Assembly: GCA_964036195.1 (NCBI GenBank)
Contig: OZ038450.1
Location: 6,884,701-6,948,700, forward strand
DNA: 64,000 nt
Reading direction: 5' to 3'
From: Sphaerolaimus hirsutus
Lineage: Eukaryota; Nematoda; Chromadorea; Monhysterida; Sphaerolaimidae
Shown: positions 28,501 to 37,625 of the stretch, one piece after another
Layout of the letters: every line of letters begins with the position of its first letter
Numbering within the stretch: the first letter of the stretch is position 1
Program-made: the position numbers and the translations under genes
Notes under the pieces: generated by a model
What the model was told of the DNA's origin: nothing
Seen by the model: the letters and a program-made list of their open reading frames with translations, nothing else
Database searches by the model: none

Positions 28501-31500
28501 TACTCGCATAAGTCGCGCTTTTGTACGCTCGTGCATGCATTTCTTTCTTGTCGCTGCCCTCATGGTTTTGGTTGCAGACAGTGAACACAAAAAAAAGTGA
28601 CCACTTGACTACACAAAAGCGCGACTTATGCGAATAACCCGCCCGACAAAATAAAATAAAAAACGAATTGGCAGACGGCCAAGAAATGACGAAATCGTTC
28701 CGGGCCAAAATCGAAGCGATATACGTCATATTGCAATATCGGCGACCTTAAGGGATAGTTTCGTGTATTTTACGAACCGCCTTGCTTTTCGGTGCATGTG
28801 CGTCGATGCGGCTGAACTTTAAAAAATCTATCGGGCGTACGCCCTACCCTACAAATCTGTAGGGAGAATTAAATCTGGCCCCTGGACAGCTAGCTAGCTG
28901 AGCAGTCCCCCCATGGGACCCCCGTAACGGGTCTACATGCCAAGCGAGCCTACGCCGTTTTTCATTTGTGCCAACTCTTTCAAACACTGCCATACCTAGT
29001 GTGTTCGAGGGCCAAAAAAGTTATTATGAAGTTTGATGTTTAGATTTCGGACAGCAGATTCTTGTCTGACTTAAAATGATTGAACCCCGGACTATGTATT
29101 TATGTTTAAAATAAATGGTATAATCGTGCAAACATCCCAACAAAAACGTGGGGTTAATAGATAGTAGATAATATGAGTGAATAGGTATAAGATGTTTGCA
29201 AGATGTTTTTATGTGAAGTTATCACAAACTACTATTTCTTCACTGTATCTTTCTGTTCACCTAAAGTTCTATCCACCCATCAAGTTTAAATTTATTGCTG
29301 TGTCACTATGTTTCTAAGTTTCACTCTGTCGTAAAATGTTGAACATAACATTAGAATGAACACTAACTCACAAACTCAATCAGCACGTGTGCGCATCACC
29401 TTTAGAAACGTCGCGACTGCACAAGCCGGCCATGTTAGCCGCGGCGCACTCGTTCGACTGCACAAGTATAGTGCTGCAGCGGCAGCAACAAACCGCCGCG
29501 CCCGCAGCCGGCGGCGGCCGCCAGTTGCTACCGTCGCCGCAGTTCCAGTCGCTGCGACGGAAATTGCGCCGCCAGCCGCAGCACCAAATGTCGGTCAGCT
29601 CGCAGTGCTCGGTGGCGAGCAGCGAGTTCGTCGCCAGCTTCGACGCGTCGCCGGGCAGCCCGTCGCGCGACGCGCAGTATTGTGACGCTTCCGCGACAGG
29701 ACTGACTCCAGGGAATCTGTCCCGTTTCGAGTTTTTTATGTAGATACCATATTTCTTCTAATAGAAGAGCGTCGTTCTATTTTTTTCGTCAACATTTTTA
29801 CCTGCCGTTCTACTGGAGGTGCCGTTCTATTGGAGGCTGATGTTCTATTTTTTCACCAATTTTTTCACACATTTTTCATTTGAACACTGTTCTATTTTTT
29901 GGGAAACTTTGCATCAATTTGTAATTTAATATCAATATTTGAATGCCTTGAAAGTCCTCGCCATCCATCTTTATATGTGTTCTGGCACCCTTCCAACGTA
30001 ATATATACCTGCCGTTCTGTTGGAGGTGCCGTTCTATCGGATGCTGCCGTTCTATTGTTTTCGTGAGTGCAAAAAAGCCAAAACCTGCCGTTCTATTGGA
30101 GGTATGCCGTTCTATTAGAAGAAATACGGTAGCTGTAATTTCCTCTGAAAACACTTTTGCAAATATCCAAAAAAAATTGGGAATGATTCACTGGAATGAG
30201 TCCACGCCGATAGACGAGGCTTGTCGGCGTCTACGATGGATTTGAGCGCGCGCCAAGGCAAGAATAGCCATGGTGAGCGGCGGAATGAAGTCGTGCATCG
30301 CGCTGCCGTTTGCTCAGTTCGACTGCGCTCAGCCAGCGTCTACTCTCGGATTTTGCAGTTTTTATTTTGTTTGCTGTTCTCGCACTGCACTGCACTGCAC
30401 CGCAAAGCGATTTTTTTTGTGGGAACTTATCTCATCTATTGGGTGATTTGCACTTTTTGACGTTTGACATAATTTTCCAGCTGCGGGTAGCATGAGTCAT
30501 ATCTGTAGACTGTTTTCTTTCAAACTTCTATTCATTCAATTTCTGTGGCCATGTATGTAATGTATAAACTACGTAAAATGTTATTTTATTCTGTGCGCAA
30601 GCCGTATATTTGCAGATGCAAAAGTAACTATCCGAAATCATAAATGTGTCCACCCTAGAACGTCATCCTTGTGGAGGGTTGCCATTTACTCAATACCAAC
30701 ATTATTTACGATTTTGCATATAGGTATATTTTTGCAAACGCAGACGTACGAGCTTCTGTAAATAAGTAGTGATGGAAAAAATATGGCGCCATCGTTGCGT
30801 AGATAAAACAAATCAACAAATGAATTAGTAAACATGTGCTAGGAAGCACGCATGTCGCCCAAATTTCCTTCACTCACTACCTTCTCAAACTTTGCTCGCT
30901 ATGTATCTAGCATCTTGACTTGATGTGTGTATGATCAACTTACATGTTCATTTCACAATCCACGTTTCACAAGCAACTTCATTTTCCAATCCTCCAATTT
31001 TCAGGTTCATTCGGCCAGGTGGAATTCAGCATGAAATACGAGCCAGAACAGCAGACGCTGCAAGTCAACATGCTCAGGGCAAAGGTAAATAAATCTGATA
31101 GGGACTGATTTTTGTGCATGTATCTATCTCCTAAAGCGATTGGAAACGTAAAATAATAAACAAATGTAGGTGGATAAGCGATTTTTATAGTTTTTCTAAA
31201 AGCCACGAGGAAAATATGAGAGTAAATACATACGCTAGCATATGGTAAATTGTGACTAGTGATGTACATATTTAAATAGCGCCAGGATTTTGGTGCCGAT
31301 GGCGCCACACGATTGTCGTGCGCCAAGCGCCAAAAAAACGCCATGGCGCTGTGAAATCACTAATTTTCAGGATGGCTGACGAAACACTTCTTTTAGTCAT
31401 TCCTCACCAGCTGTGCTGCTTTCTTGTCATTTTTTTATTTATATTTCATGTGACACTTTCTAACTGCACTACTTTCAGAACCTACGAGCGATGGATATCA

Positions 31501-33861
31501 ATGGCTTTTCCGATCCGTTTGTGAAAATGTACTTGATACCGGGCGCGGCAAAGGTGGGTCACAATGGGGTGTCACGGTAAATTGTTACAGATGTTATTTT
31601 CATTCTTTATCAGAACCGCGTCTGGCTCATCAAATTTAATTTTGATATGATTTGGTAAAATTTCGGACAATTGCGGGCTATAGGAGACTATACTTCAGTT
31701 TATTTCGTGTGGCCCAAAAAGTCGAAAACGTGTACCTTCATTGGAGACGCCTTTCTATAGGAGACCCGCCCTTCTATTCGAAGAAATACGGTATCATATC
31801 ACTCTCACTAAATATACGCCAAAACAACATCACCCCCCCCCCCCCCCCTCAGTCATCCCAAGCGCGCACGCGCACCGTGCACAAATCGCTCAACCCCGAA
31901 TGGAACGAGCAGTTGATCTACCACGGCGTGTCGCCGGACGACCTGCACAGGAGGACGCTGCGCATAACCGTGTTGGACGAGGATCGATTCGGGGCTGATT
32001 TTCTGGGTGAAACCAGGGTGCCCCTGAGGTGGCTGGCGGGAGAGAGCGATGTCACTGCGGAGACTACTAGCGTGGTTCCTTCGGAGAGGCATTTTAATGT
32101 GTTTTTGGAACAGCAGATACCTGTGGGTTGTGGTGGGGTTACGGTTGGAAATGTTTTGGGAGATTTATATTTTTGTAATATCCGAAAAAAATTCTATTAA
32201 TTTATATTTTCTTTAGTTTTCCGGAAGGATTTTATCATTTATTTTATGAGAAAAAAAAATATATTAAATTTTTTTCATTTGTGTTTATAAATCTTCTCTA
32301 CATTTTTCCAGAGAGATTTAAGTAACTAGATCATATTTTTGAATGATTATCTGAGATTATTTTGCAACCTTCATCGACATCCAGAAAAAACTCAACCACC
32401 CTCTCAAATCCCAGGTGGAGAAGCAATCAGACGCGGATCGGGAAATCGACCGCGGCAAGATCCAACTATCTCTGGGTTTCAGCTCCAAGACGCAGTGCCT
32501 GAACGTGACCGTGCTGCGGTGCTCCGAGCTCGCTGGCATGGATCCAAGTGGCTACAGCGATCCCTATGTCCGAGTTCAGTTGAGCCCTTTGACTGATAAA
32601 AAGCACAAAGGCAAGACGCACGTGAAGAAGAGAACTTGCAATCCTGAGTATAATCATGTTGGTTGTGTTGCTTGATAGTAATATCTGGTTTTATTTGTTG
32701 CGGGTCTAGCGCCGATCACTGTCAAGTGACAAATTAAACCCGAATTTTAATGCCTGATAAAATATTTACTGGCTTCTGAAACTTATCCACAACTAAATGG
32801 CGATATTTTGAATTCTCTACGTACGGCTTACAGAAACGTGAAATCTACTTTATTTAGGATAGGACACTGCATCTGTCATTGAAACGACACTTATTTTTCA
32901 CCTAAACATACCTAAACCTATATCGATCTAAAACTCACTTCCAGGAATTCGTTTTTCCAATAACGTTGGACAATTTGGTTAAGAAGTCACTGGAGATCGG
33001 CGTGTTTGACAGGGATTTTGGCAATGATGACTGGATCGGTGAGTGCTGGGCTGCTCGCGCATCGACCTTCGGGTGCGCCGTAGCTGTGTGATGTAAAGTT
33101 TAACTGTGAAATTTCAGTTTAACTATGAAACACTTATCACTTCCAAATTATACTTTCGCACGACAACTTACAAGGTAGCTTTCGGCAGCCCACACACCAG
33201 TTGACACATGTGTGTCAACTGGTTTGTGTCAACTTAGATTTCGGCTTCACATGGCACACAGCGATCACAGAGCTACTTGCCGTACTTATTATTTTTCAAC
33301 ATTGTCGCATGTGCATTTGGGGATACGAGCTCACGTGAAGCCGTGTGACACATGAAGCCGAAAACTGAGTTGACACAGACCAGTTGACACAGGTGTGTTA
33401 GTGTGCAGGCCGCCTTTAACTCATCACTTCACATCACAGACTCTACGGAATTGACACCAGGCCCATGAGCCACATCTAGACCGTGTAAAATGCAGAATGT
33501 CATACAAAGTGCCGAAAGTCATATAAAACGTCAAATTTTATTCTATTTATTTTTTACTATTTAGTTGTTTCACATTTTACACGACGTTTGCCGCTGTATG
33601 ACATTCCACATGTTTACAAGGCATTTAACAGGTTCTGGGACTGACACCAGGTCGTCCACTGTTCCACAGTCCTATTTCAATCGAAAATGCCCCATCAAAC
33701 AGCTCTGTGTCCGCACCGCAGGCGGTCTGGTTCTCGGCGACGATGGGAAAGGTGAACGAGTTCGGCACTGGACCCGCTGCGTGACCAATCCGAACCAGAA
33801 GTTCGCCTGCTGGCACAGACTTCTGCCGGCGTACAACGACACCGTGAAGAAGTCGAAATGA
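1421..33861 (+). CDS. rph: Rabphilin (Rab effector, zinc finger plus tandem C2 domains), multi-exon
   Basis: Rabphilins bind GTP-loaded Rab3/Rab27 on secretory vesicles through an N-terminal helix-zinc finger module, and bind phospholipid and Ca2+ through two C2 domains in regulated exocytosis. Exons I assign: 1421-1595, 9682-9763, 14931-15182, 15621-15756, 16315-16407, 17012-17141, 17878-18066, 18713-18890, 19647-19750, 20911-21030, 21308-21592, 21902-22155, about 29426-29711, 31005-31084, 31479-31553, 31853-32122, 32415-32657, 32945-33038, 33722-33861. Each junction is GT-AG and phase-consistent except the donor of the 29.4-kb exon. The product is about 1060 residues, longer than the roughly 700 of mammalian rabphilin, mainly because of the linker. 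The stop is TGA at 33859-33861, right after the C2B end. Nothing suggests a pseudogene. Family identity is certain; exact linker exons are inference. Confidence 0.93.
1680..2300. repeat. Repeat of GATAGATAGCTGAGCG and G-tract units in intron 1
   Basis: Repeated GATAGATAGATAGCTG(A/C)GCG units followed by runs of 8-12 G, in both spacing variants. This is low-complexity DNA; the open frames on the minus strand are by-products. Confidence 0.5.
3498..3590. repeat. Short TACCGTATTTC-family MITE copy
   Basis: Starts CGTATTTCCTCGAAATACCC and ends TATTTCGACGAAATACGGTA; only about 90 bp, so an internally deleted hairpin. Confidence 0.6.
4500..5375. mobile_element. TTCTATTGGAGG-type MITE carrying a hAT-like insertion
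   Basis: The outer parts (4500-4752, 5288-5375) match the family copy at 41266-41527; between them lies the element at 4753-5287. The sequence reads across cleanly when the inner element and one CTCACCAC copy are removed. Confidence 0.7.
4753..5287. mobile_element. hAT-like element filled with TTTCCGTTTTCCG repeats
   Basis: Exact 12-bp termini TAGGGTGTCAAC and GTTGACACCCTA, flanked by the 8-bp duplication CTCACCAC (4745-4752, 5288-5295). The interior is almost entirely degenerate TTTCCG/CAAATTTTTTTCC repeats. Confidence 0.88.
6408..6652. mobile_element. MITE with CACACACTAGTTTTCACC termini
   Basis: Ends ACACACTAGTTTTCACCGTG and CACGGTGAAAACTAGTGTGT form inverted termini about 240 bp apart. 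A diverged relative lies at 50540-50760. Confidence 0.7.
9178..9390. mobile_element. MITE with CACACACTAGTTTACTAACAG termini
   Basis: Inverted ends CTGCACACACTAGTTTACTA and TAGTAAACTAGTGTGTGCAG; also matching AATCAGCTTTGA and TCAAAGCTGATTT internally. Non-coding. Confidence 0.7.
9682..9763 (+). CDS. rph: Rabphilin exon 2, conserved N terminus
   Basis: Acceptor AG at 9680-9681 and donor GTACGT at 9764. The exon encodes MNDWEIGGTRNSWVCPSDRH followed by LALRAR, close in plan to the insect rabphilin start (a short acidic stretch, then a VCP-D-hLALRA motif). An internal ATG at 9687 would give the shorter, conventional rabphilin N terminus, so this exon supports either a long form spliced from exon 1 or a short form started here. 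Confidence 0.85.
10974..11558. mobile_element. TACCGTATTTC-family MITE with a nested hAT-like element
   Basis: TACCGTATTTCTTCGAAATA at 10974 and its inverted partner ending ATACGGTA at 11558, with C- and G-tracts just inside. The interior is interrupted by the element at 11174-11389. Confidence 0.78.
11174..11389. mobile_element. hAT-like GCGCC-rich element
   Basis: TAGTGATG...CATCACTA termini with the 8-bp duplication CTCCTGTA (11166-11173, 11390-11397). The interior is tandem GGCGCTTGGCGCCA-like units on both strands. Confidence 0.9.
12100..12595. repeat. GTTGTTAA-ended element rich in TACGTTTAC
   Basis: Starts CATAGTTGTTAAAACG and ends TTTTAACAACTCTA, with repeated ACGTATTTACGTTTACTC inside; a relative of the CAGAGTTG elements at 56649-56990 and 57696-58405. 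I could not find an exact target duplication. Confidence 0.5.
13676..14076. mobile_element. TACCGTATTTC-family MITE
   Basis: Full inverted ends TACCGTATTTCCTCGAA and TTCGAGGAAATACGGTA with poly-C tracts inside, 401 bp. Confidence 0.78.
14931..17141 (+). CDS. rph: Rabphilin Rab-binding module: helix, zinc finger and SGAWF-like motif (four exons)
   Basis: Exon 14931-15182 opens with LNAGWSVHTN and ends in the amphipathic helix (ISETERRMIEDVLSRAEQ), which continues in 15621-15756 as RLVERLESLRRRA. The zinc finger follows with cysteine pairs CVLC, CTDC, then CQKNC and CKIC (exons 15621-15756 and 16315-16407). Exon 17012-17141 carries KKSNAWFYRR, the counterpart of the rabphilin SGAWF motif that contacts Rab. 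Together these form the Rab3/Rab27-binding domain. Oddities: the third cysteine pair is spaced C-x3-C rather than the C-x2-C I expect, and SGAWF reads SNAWF. The acceptor at 14930 lies behind a nearly pure poly-C tract. Confidence 0.95.
16535..16757. mobile_element. MITE with GGGCCCACACACACACTAG termini in a rabphilin intron
   Basis: Imperfect inverted ends around 16535 and 16757 (ACACACACTAGCTGACATC against GATGTCAACTAGGGTGTGT). Non-coding; it occupies most of the intron between exons 16315-16407 and 17012-17141. Confidence 0.55.
17694..17841. mobile_element. TACCGTATCTC-family MITE next to a rabphilin exon
   Basis: Inverted ends TACCGTATCTCCTCGAA and TTCGAGGAAATACGGTA; ends only 36 bp before the exon at 17878, so it sits in the acceptor region. 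Confidence 0.75.
17878..22155 (+). CDS. rph: Rabphilin linker exons (low complexity, six exons)
   Basis: Exons 17878-18066, 18713-18890, 19647-19750, 20911-21030, 21308-21592 and 21902-22155 join in one continuous frame with phases 1, 2, 1, 1, 1 and 0 at their 3' ends. The peptide is Gln-, Ser-, Ala- and Pro-rich, with a seven-Gln run near 17976-17992 and a Ser-rich acidic end (SSSSDE) in 19647-19750. It corresponds in position to the disordered, phosphorylated linker of rabphilins but shows no sequence conservation I can recognise. The assignment rests on open frame, splice sites and GC-rich codon usage, so individual boundaries may shift. Confidence 0.7.
22628..23070. mobile_element. TACCGTATTTC-family MITE
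   Basis: 443 bp, ends TACCGTTTTTCCTCGAA and TTCGAGGAAATACGGTA; interior with CCCCCCGGGGGGTGATTG and several GGGGGGTATTTCGAG units. Confidence 0.78.
23860..24902. mobile_element. hAT-like element rich in AACACAGAAAC, with nested MITE
   Basis: Ends CAACGATGG and CCATCGTTG with the 8-bp duplication GATATGGT (23852-23859, 24903-24910). The arms consist of ACACAGAAACTC/GAGTTTTT repeats. A CTGGGGCCAG-type MITE (24172-24385) is nested inside. Confidence 0.85.
24172..24385. mobile_element. CTGGNGCCAG-type MITE, AAGTGGAAAAGTTAAGAG subfamily
   Basis: Inverted ends CCTGGGGCCAGTTCCGCAAG and CTTGCGGAACCGGCACCTGG; interior of AGTTAAGAGTTAA repeats on both arms. Related ends at 57273-57396 and 57572-57685. 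Confidence 0.8.
25010..25277. mobile_element. TACCGTATTGC-family MITE
   Basis: Ends TACCGTATTGCCTCGAA and ATATCGAGGTCATACGGTA; interior of CCCCCTCGAATTAAC units. Confidence 0.72.
26736..27660. mobile_element. hAT-like GCGCC-rich element with unique core
   Basis: TAGTGATG...CATCACTA termini and the 8-bp duplication ATTGTGAT (26728-26735, 27661-27668). GGCGCC-rich arms flank a core of about 430 bp (26980-27410) with no simple repeat and no recognisable protein. Confidence 0.88.
28413..28720. mobile_element. Palindromic MITE nested in the right arm of the large inverted element
   Basis: Arms TTCTTGGCCGTCTGCCAATT and AATTGGCAGACGGCCAAGAA, with TCGCATAAGTCGCGCTTTTG mirrored on the other side; loop around 28545-28590. 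Confidence 0.75.
29426..29711 (+). CDS. rph: Rabphilin linker exon before C2A, donor uncertain
   Basis: A GC-rich open frame reads PAMLAAAHSFDCTSIVLQRQ, then a Gln/Ala/Ser-rich stretch, then SVSSQCSVASSEFVASFD and a C-terminal GLTPG. The acceptor (ACAAG at 29421-29425) fits the phase-0 end of exon 12. The natural join to the C2A exon at 31005 (phase 1, SFGQVEFS) would be after CCAG at 29711, but the next bases are GG, not GT. A weak in-phase GT lies at 29682. The frame otherwise runs on to a stop at 29741-29743. Confidence 0.6.
29745..30131. mobile_element. TTCTATTGGAGG-type MITE, uninterrupted copy
   Basis: Ends TACCATATTTCTTCTAATAG and CTATTAGAAGAAATACGGTA; repeated GCCGTTCTATTGGAGG near both ends. 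It is the reference for the split copies at 4500-5375 and 41266-48704. A short relative lies at 62423-62540. Confidence 0.8.
31005..32122 (+). CDS. rph: Rabphilin C2A domain (three exons)
   Basis: Exons 31005-31084, 31479-31553 and 31853-32122. The domain starts SFGQVEFSMKYEPEQQTLQV and continues NLRAMDINGFSDPFVKMYL, NPEWNEQL, then VLDEDRFGADFLGETRVPL, ending FNVFLEQQIP. The loop aspartates expected to bind Ca2+ are present in loop 1 (AMD, FSDP) and loop 3 (LDED, and the D of GAD). The acceptor at 31852 follows a run of about 16 C. A MITE terminus (GAAGAAATACGGTA) ends about 60 bp upstream of that exon, so the polypyrimidine tract is close to inserted DNA. Confidence 0.96.
32415..33861 (+). 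CDS. rph: Rabphilin C2B domain and C terminus (three exons)
   Basis: Exons 32415-32657, 32945-33038 and 33722-33861. Key segments are RGKIQLSLGFSSKTQCLNVT, LAGMDPSGYSDPYVRVQL, the polybasic KKHKGKTHVKKRT, NPEYNH, and VFDRDFGNDDWIG, followed by GLVLGDDGKGERVRHWTRCV and a WHRLLP C terminus. This is the characteristic rabphilin/DOC2 C2B ending. Loop aspartates for Ca2+ are retained. The last intron (33039-33721) holds an element with inverted ends around 33185-33420 and a CTGGTGTCAGTCCC-type MITE. Confidence 0.97.
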
Positions 33862-35015
33862 GCGCGGTATTTTGGCAAAGTGCCATCGGATTTTTGATTG
33901 TTGTCGATTTACATTGCCATGTTGAAAGAGTTTTAGTATTTTTTGTACCGTTTTGATTTTTCACGCGTTAATGTGCATTGTGCACGCTGGTTTCTATGAA
34001 ACATGGCGGGAAAAAAGGAATGCTGGGATACACGATGGAAAACGCATTTGATTTCATACCCAGTACTCTGCTGAACCTTTTCAATACATGAAAGTGTTTT
34101 TAACTTTACCTAAAATTATTACCGACTTGAAACCAGTGTGTAAATTTTTATTTTGTTTGTAGAAAAGTGAAACCGCTTCCCAATCATTCAGCCAGCAAAT
34201 TTTTCAAAATAATTCAATCCCTTTTTTCTATTATCACGTGAGATGTTTTGATAGCTTGTGCTTTTTCAGGAAGCGTTTTCCAAAATGGAATATTTTTTTA
34301 TGCAAAGCCAGCGATCTGCACATATTCTCCCCTGTGATCAACATTTTATTGTTAATCAATGATATGCTATTGTTTGCTGTGTTAAGGTTTAACCTAACAA
34401 AATCTGACGAGTCACAATTAATTGATCAGCTTTAATTTACTGGATAAAATTTTCTTTTGGGTCTACTTTTAATTTTCTTATATTTCATGTCTTTTTTGTA
34501 AACCTGCAGTTGAGTTTGCAATACTTGATTTTTTTGCAGCAAATTTATGATAATTGTGTTTTGTAGGTAATACTTTGACAGTTTTGGGTGTAACAATTGA
34601 CAGACAGTTGAAAATATTCCTCAAAGCTTAAAAGCAAAGCCCTTGGGAAATCTATTTAGAATATCAAAGTGTCATCTTACTCTGTCATCTATAAATCTTT
34701 TTCACAAGTTTCAAAATTAGCTAGATTTCCATTCATTTGCTGTGAAATCAAACGATGAAATGGGGTTTTCGGAAGGGTTCTTATATAAACTAAAATAGGT
34801 AAATACCTGAGTACACGTTAGAGGGATGCGCACATTCCGCACTGTAATGGATCCTAAGATCTACGGGTGCTTTTTATCTCACTTCCCAGCAGATGTAACC
34901 TTTTATTGTTTTCTGTTTAACGAAATTTTATTGTTTACCGTTTTATGCCACTGTGATTTTCCTTGCAACACGAGATTTTTATTTGTTTCAATGCTGCTGT
35001 TCAGAGTTCAATAAA
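33862..35015 (+). promoter_or_regulatory. Probable rabphilin 3' UTR with AATAAA signal
   Basis: The sequence after the stop has no open frame or recognised repeat, and a canonical AATAAA lies at 35010-35015. A UTR of about 1.15 kb is plausible for this gene; the cleavage site is inferred. Confidence 0.4.
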
Positions 35016-35404
35016 AAATTATATAACACGCTGAAATGACAAAATCTTCACCTCATTTTAGGAAAAGCATGCATGCAGTTCTTTTTTGTATAGAGCCTGT
35101 TTCACGCTTTCTGAAAATTTGTGGCCTATTTTAACATGTGAATGCTGTAAACTATTCATTAGAATTTTTTAAATTTTCCCTACTACTTGGGTGTTTTTGC
35201 CAGGAAAGCATAACAAAACATTATGCTATTTTAGGAAACGGTACATGTAAGTATCAATACCTGAAATACCCAGGTATTTTGAGTGGGCGCAGTCCGTCAA
35301 CTCATGTAATTTAAGTATTTAATTGTCCAACAACAACAAAAAGATGTGTATGCACTGCATACACATCATGTATCTGCTGTCGCTGCCATACGCTAATATT
35401 CTTA

Positions 35405-35590
35405 TGTATTTTTGTATTGTAACCTTGACATACAGCGGGGGAGTTGTTCAAGAGGGGGGAGTTATTCGAGGGGGAGTTATTCGAGGGGGAGTTATTTTTT
35501 ACTCACCTCTCCAACAGGGGGGGAGTTATTCAAGGGGGGCTGTTATTCGAGGGGGGGGGCTTTATTCGAAGATTTGTGGTATGTTCTAAC
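35405..35590. repeat. GGGGGAGTTATTCGAG tandem units
   Basis: About eight degenerate copies of a unit ending GAGTTATTCGAGGGG, related to the C-rich units at 4080-4470, 11700-11850, 53600-53715 and 60220-60340. Non-coding. Confidence 0.6.
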
Positions 35591-36400
35591 AACTAAAGAC
35601 TTGTATTTACACGACTCCGGCTTTTTGCGTTTGTAATTTTTTTTGTTGGTAAAAGTATGTGCATAAGTGTCGCATTCGTGCATTCGCATAAAAACTCGGC
35701 GGACTTTTTGGAAGTCATTGTTCTACGGGATTTTTGTACGAGTGAGAATACACAAACTTGGCACATGTCCAAGTTTCTTGCATTTCGTGCAAACAAGTTT
35801 AAAGACGCACGATTTCTCTTCGCGTCTCCAATAATCGCCGCGGAATCCAATTAAGCGACTGCAAATGGTCGCTAATGGCGACCCATTTACTAATTGACAC
35901 TTGTGTTGACTTAAATGCATTGAGCGGCCATTATCGTTGACGCGAACAGAAATCCTGCGTCTTTAAAGTTGTTGGTATAAAACGCAAGGAATTTGGACGT
36001 GTGCCAAATTCATATACGTTCGTTTTTACAGGAATTTGTCAGGGCTGCGACGATGAGATCCTACCTAAGACCTTACAATCCGACTTTCTAAAACAATTTG
36101 TCGATCAAACTCATATTGTTCTTGCATAAAAAGTCGGATTGAATAAAATCTATTGTGAACCGAATGGAATCCGTCCATTCAAGTTAAAATTAAAAAACAT
36201 ACGTCATTGGTAACCAAGGGCCGAATCACTGATTCGTTTCATGTCCGCCGAGTTTACGACATTTAGGTGGATGTAAACTGTGCTGTCTGCGGAGTATAAG
36301 CACTAAATATGCCGTTCTTCAATCAGAATCGGAATGTATTATATTTTAAAATTATTGCAGCTCAATGTGTTTCTCCCAAACTATTCTGATGTAAAACAGC

Positions 36401-37291
36401 CTACGGAGCATGGAAATTTGGGACACCATTGTCTCGCAATAGCGCCCAGTCAAATTTATCACCGGGATCACTTTTGCGCCCTGGCGCAATGTCTGAATGT
36501 CCGAGGACATTCTCAGCGGGAATGTCCCACCTGCTACCGATGTCCACGATCAAATGACCCAGTGCGTTCATTTGCGGCTCTGTGAAATCTTCACTGCCAT
36601 TGTTATCCAGCTCTATGCCCATTGAATAATTGTTGATGTTTGTCCTATTATTCCAGCTACTTTTACCTGTGGCAGTTTAAATAGTTTCAAATACTACAAA
36701 TGGTTAAAATTATAAATTTAATTGGTTTCCATTAGGGTGTCAACAAGAAAAATTTGCGGAGAACGGAAACGGCAATTTTTTGTACTTGCCGGAAAACGGA
36801 AACGGAAATTTTTTTGCACTTGCCAGAAAACGGAAACGGCAATGGCAAAATTTTGCCTGCGGAAAGTGGAAAACGGAAACGAAATAAATTTGTCTGCCAA
36901 AAGCGGAAACAGAAAAAAAATTTGCACTTGCCGGAAAACGGAAACGGAAATTTTTTGCACTTGCCAGAAAACGGAATGGAAACGGAAAAAAATTTGCCTG
37001 CGGAAACGGAAAACGGAAAGTTGACACCCTAGTTTCCATGCAATTGAACAGCTGACCAGCATGCCACGCCCTGTTTTCTTCATCGACCAACTTATAAATA
37101 GCACCATCCTTTCCCACCAGATAGTGCGCGCTGACGCCAGACTCTCGATTTTGCATCCATTCCAGTGAACTTTCGGCCGAGCTGCCGGCAGTATAGTGGA
37201 TAATAACCATATCTGGCACGGTTCCATTCCGATCGTTGAAGTTCGGCGACGGCCGCGATTCGATCAGTAGGCCTGTGGCCATATTGACCAT
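36401..37291 (-). CDS. AmiD-type N-acetylmuramoyl-L-alanine amidase, two exons, bacterial-like
   Basis: This is a zinc amidase that cleaves the lactyl-L-alanine bond of peptidoglycan (Amidase_2/AmpD-AmiD family). Exons are 37291-37057 and 36666-36401, joined GT-AG in phase 1 to give WHA-G-KSSW, 166 residues in all. Visible motifs are IESRPSPNFNDR near the start, VIIHYTA (Zn His32), the WHAG motif, MGIEL (Glu97), and GHSDIAPGRKSDPG (Zn His135, Lys143, Zn Asp145, ten residues apart as in E. coli AmiD). There is no signal peptide if the ATG at 37291 is used, and no C-terminal binding domain. The intron contains a hAT-like element at 36733-37031. The sequence is closer in style to bacterial AmiD than to animal PGRPs. 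It may instead be the 3' end of the LDLa gene, starting at an acceptor at 37273. Confidence 0.88.
36733..37031. mobile_element. hAT-like element of the TTTCCG family inside the amidase intron
   Basis: Termini TAGGGTGTCAAC and GTTGACACCCTA, with the 8-bp duplication GTTTCCAT (36725-36732, 37032-37039). The interior of GGAAAACGGAAACGG units is the reverse complement of the 4753-5287 motif. Confidence 0.9.
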
Positions 37292-37625
37292 GTTTATAGT
37301 AGCAATTTGGTGATAAATGGTTTTATTTATACTCGGTATAATTCAGAATATAACTTTGGCCTAGTGCCAAAAAGTACAGTGTAGTTTCTTGGATACAGTG
37401 TAGTTTTTTTGGATACAGTAGTTTCTGGTATAACGTTCCCCCATCAAACCGATTGGAATGATGATAGATGCGTGCGTAATTGTGGACCATTGACCATAAA
37501 AGACACGAGTTGCATAAATTGACTCGATTCACAAATTCACAATATAATTAGTACCCGGACGATCCTTTTTTTTGTGTTTTTATTATGAAATGTTAGTTCA
37601 TAAGTTTTCAGCTAGCGAAGAGACA

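Larger units (their letters stand above)
26143..28917. mobile_element. Large palindromic element with arms of about 590 bp, doubly invaded
   Basis: The left arm 26143-26735 and right arm 28000-28917 are inverted copies (for example GGGCGTACGCCCGATAGATT on the left and its complement on the right; ATTGCAATATGACGT likewise). An inner inverted pair lies at 27669-27990 (TCCACTTAAATACATC / GATGTATTTAAGTGGA). The left side is split by the hAT element 26736-27660, and the right arm by a palindrome at about 28413-28720. No transposase frame remains. Confidence 0.75.

Noticed and set aside
36718-37291. Long minus-strand open frames reading from the amidase into the TTTCCG repeat
   Set aside because: They run through a hAT insertion in the intron; the splice at 37056/36667 gives the conserved amidase sequence instead.
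36401-37291. Animal peptidoglycan recognition protein (PGRP)
   Set aside because: The fold family is shared, but the motif set (IESRPSPNF, GHSDIAPGRKSDPG) and short length match bacterial AmiD better.
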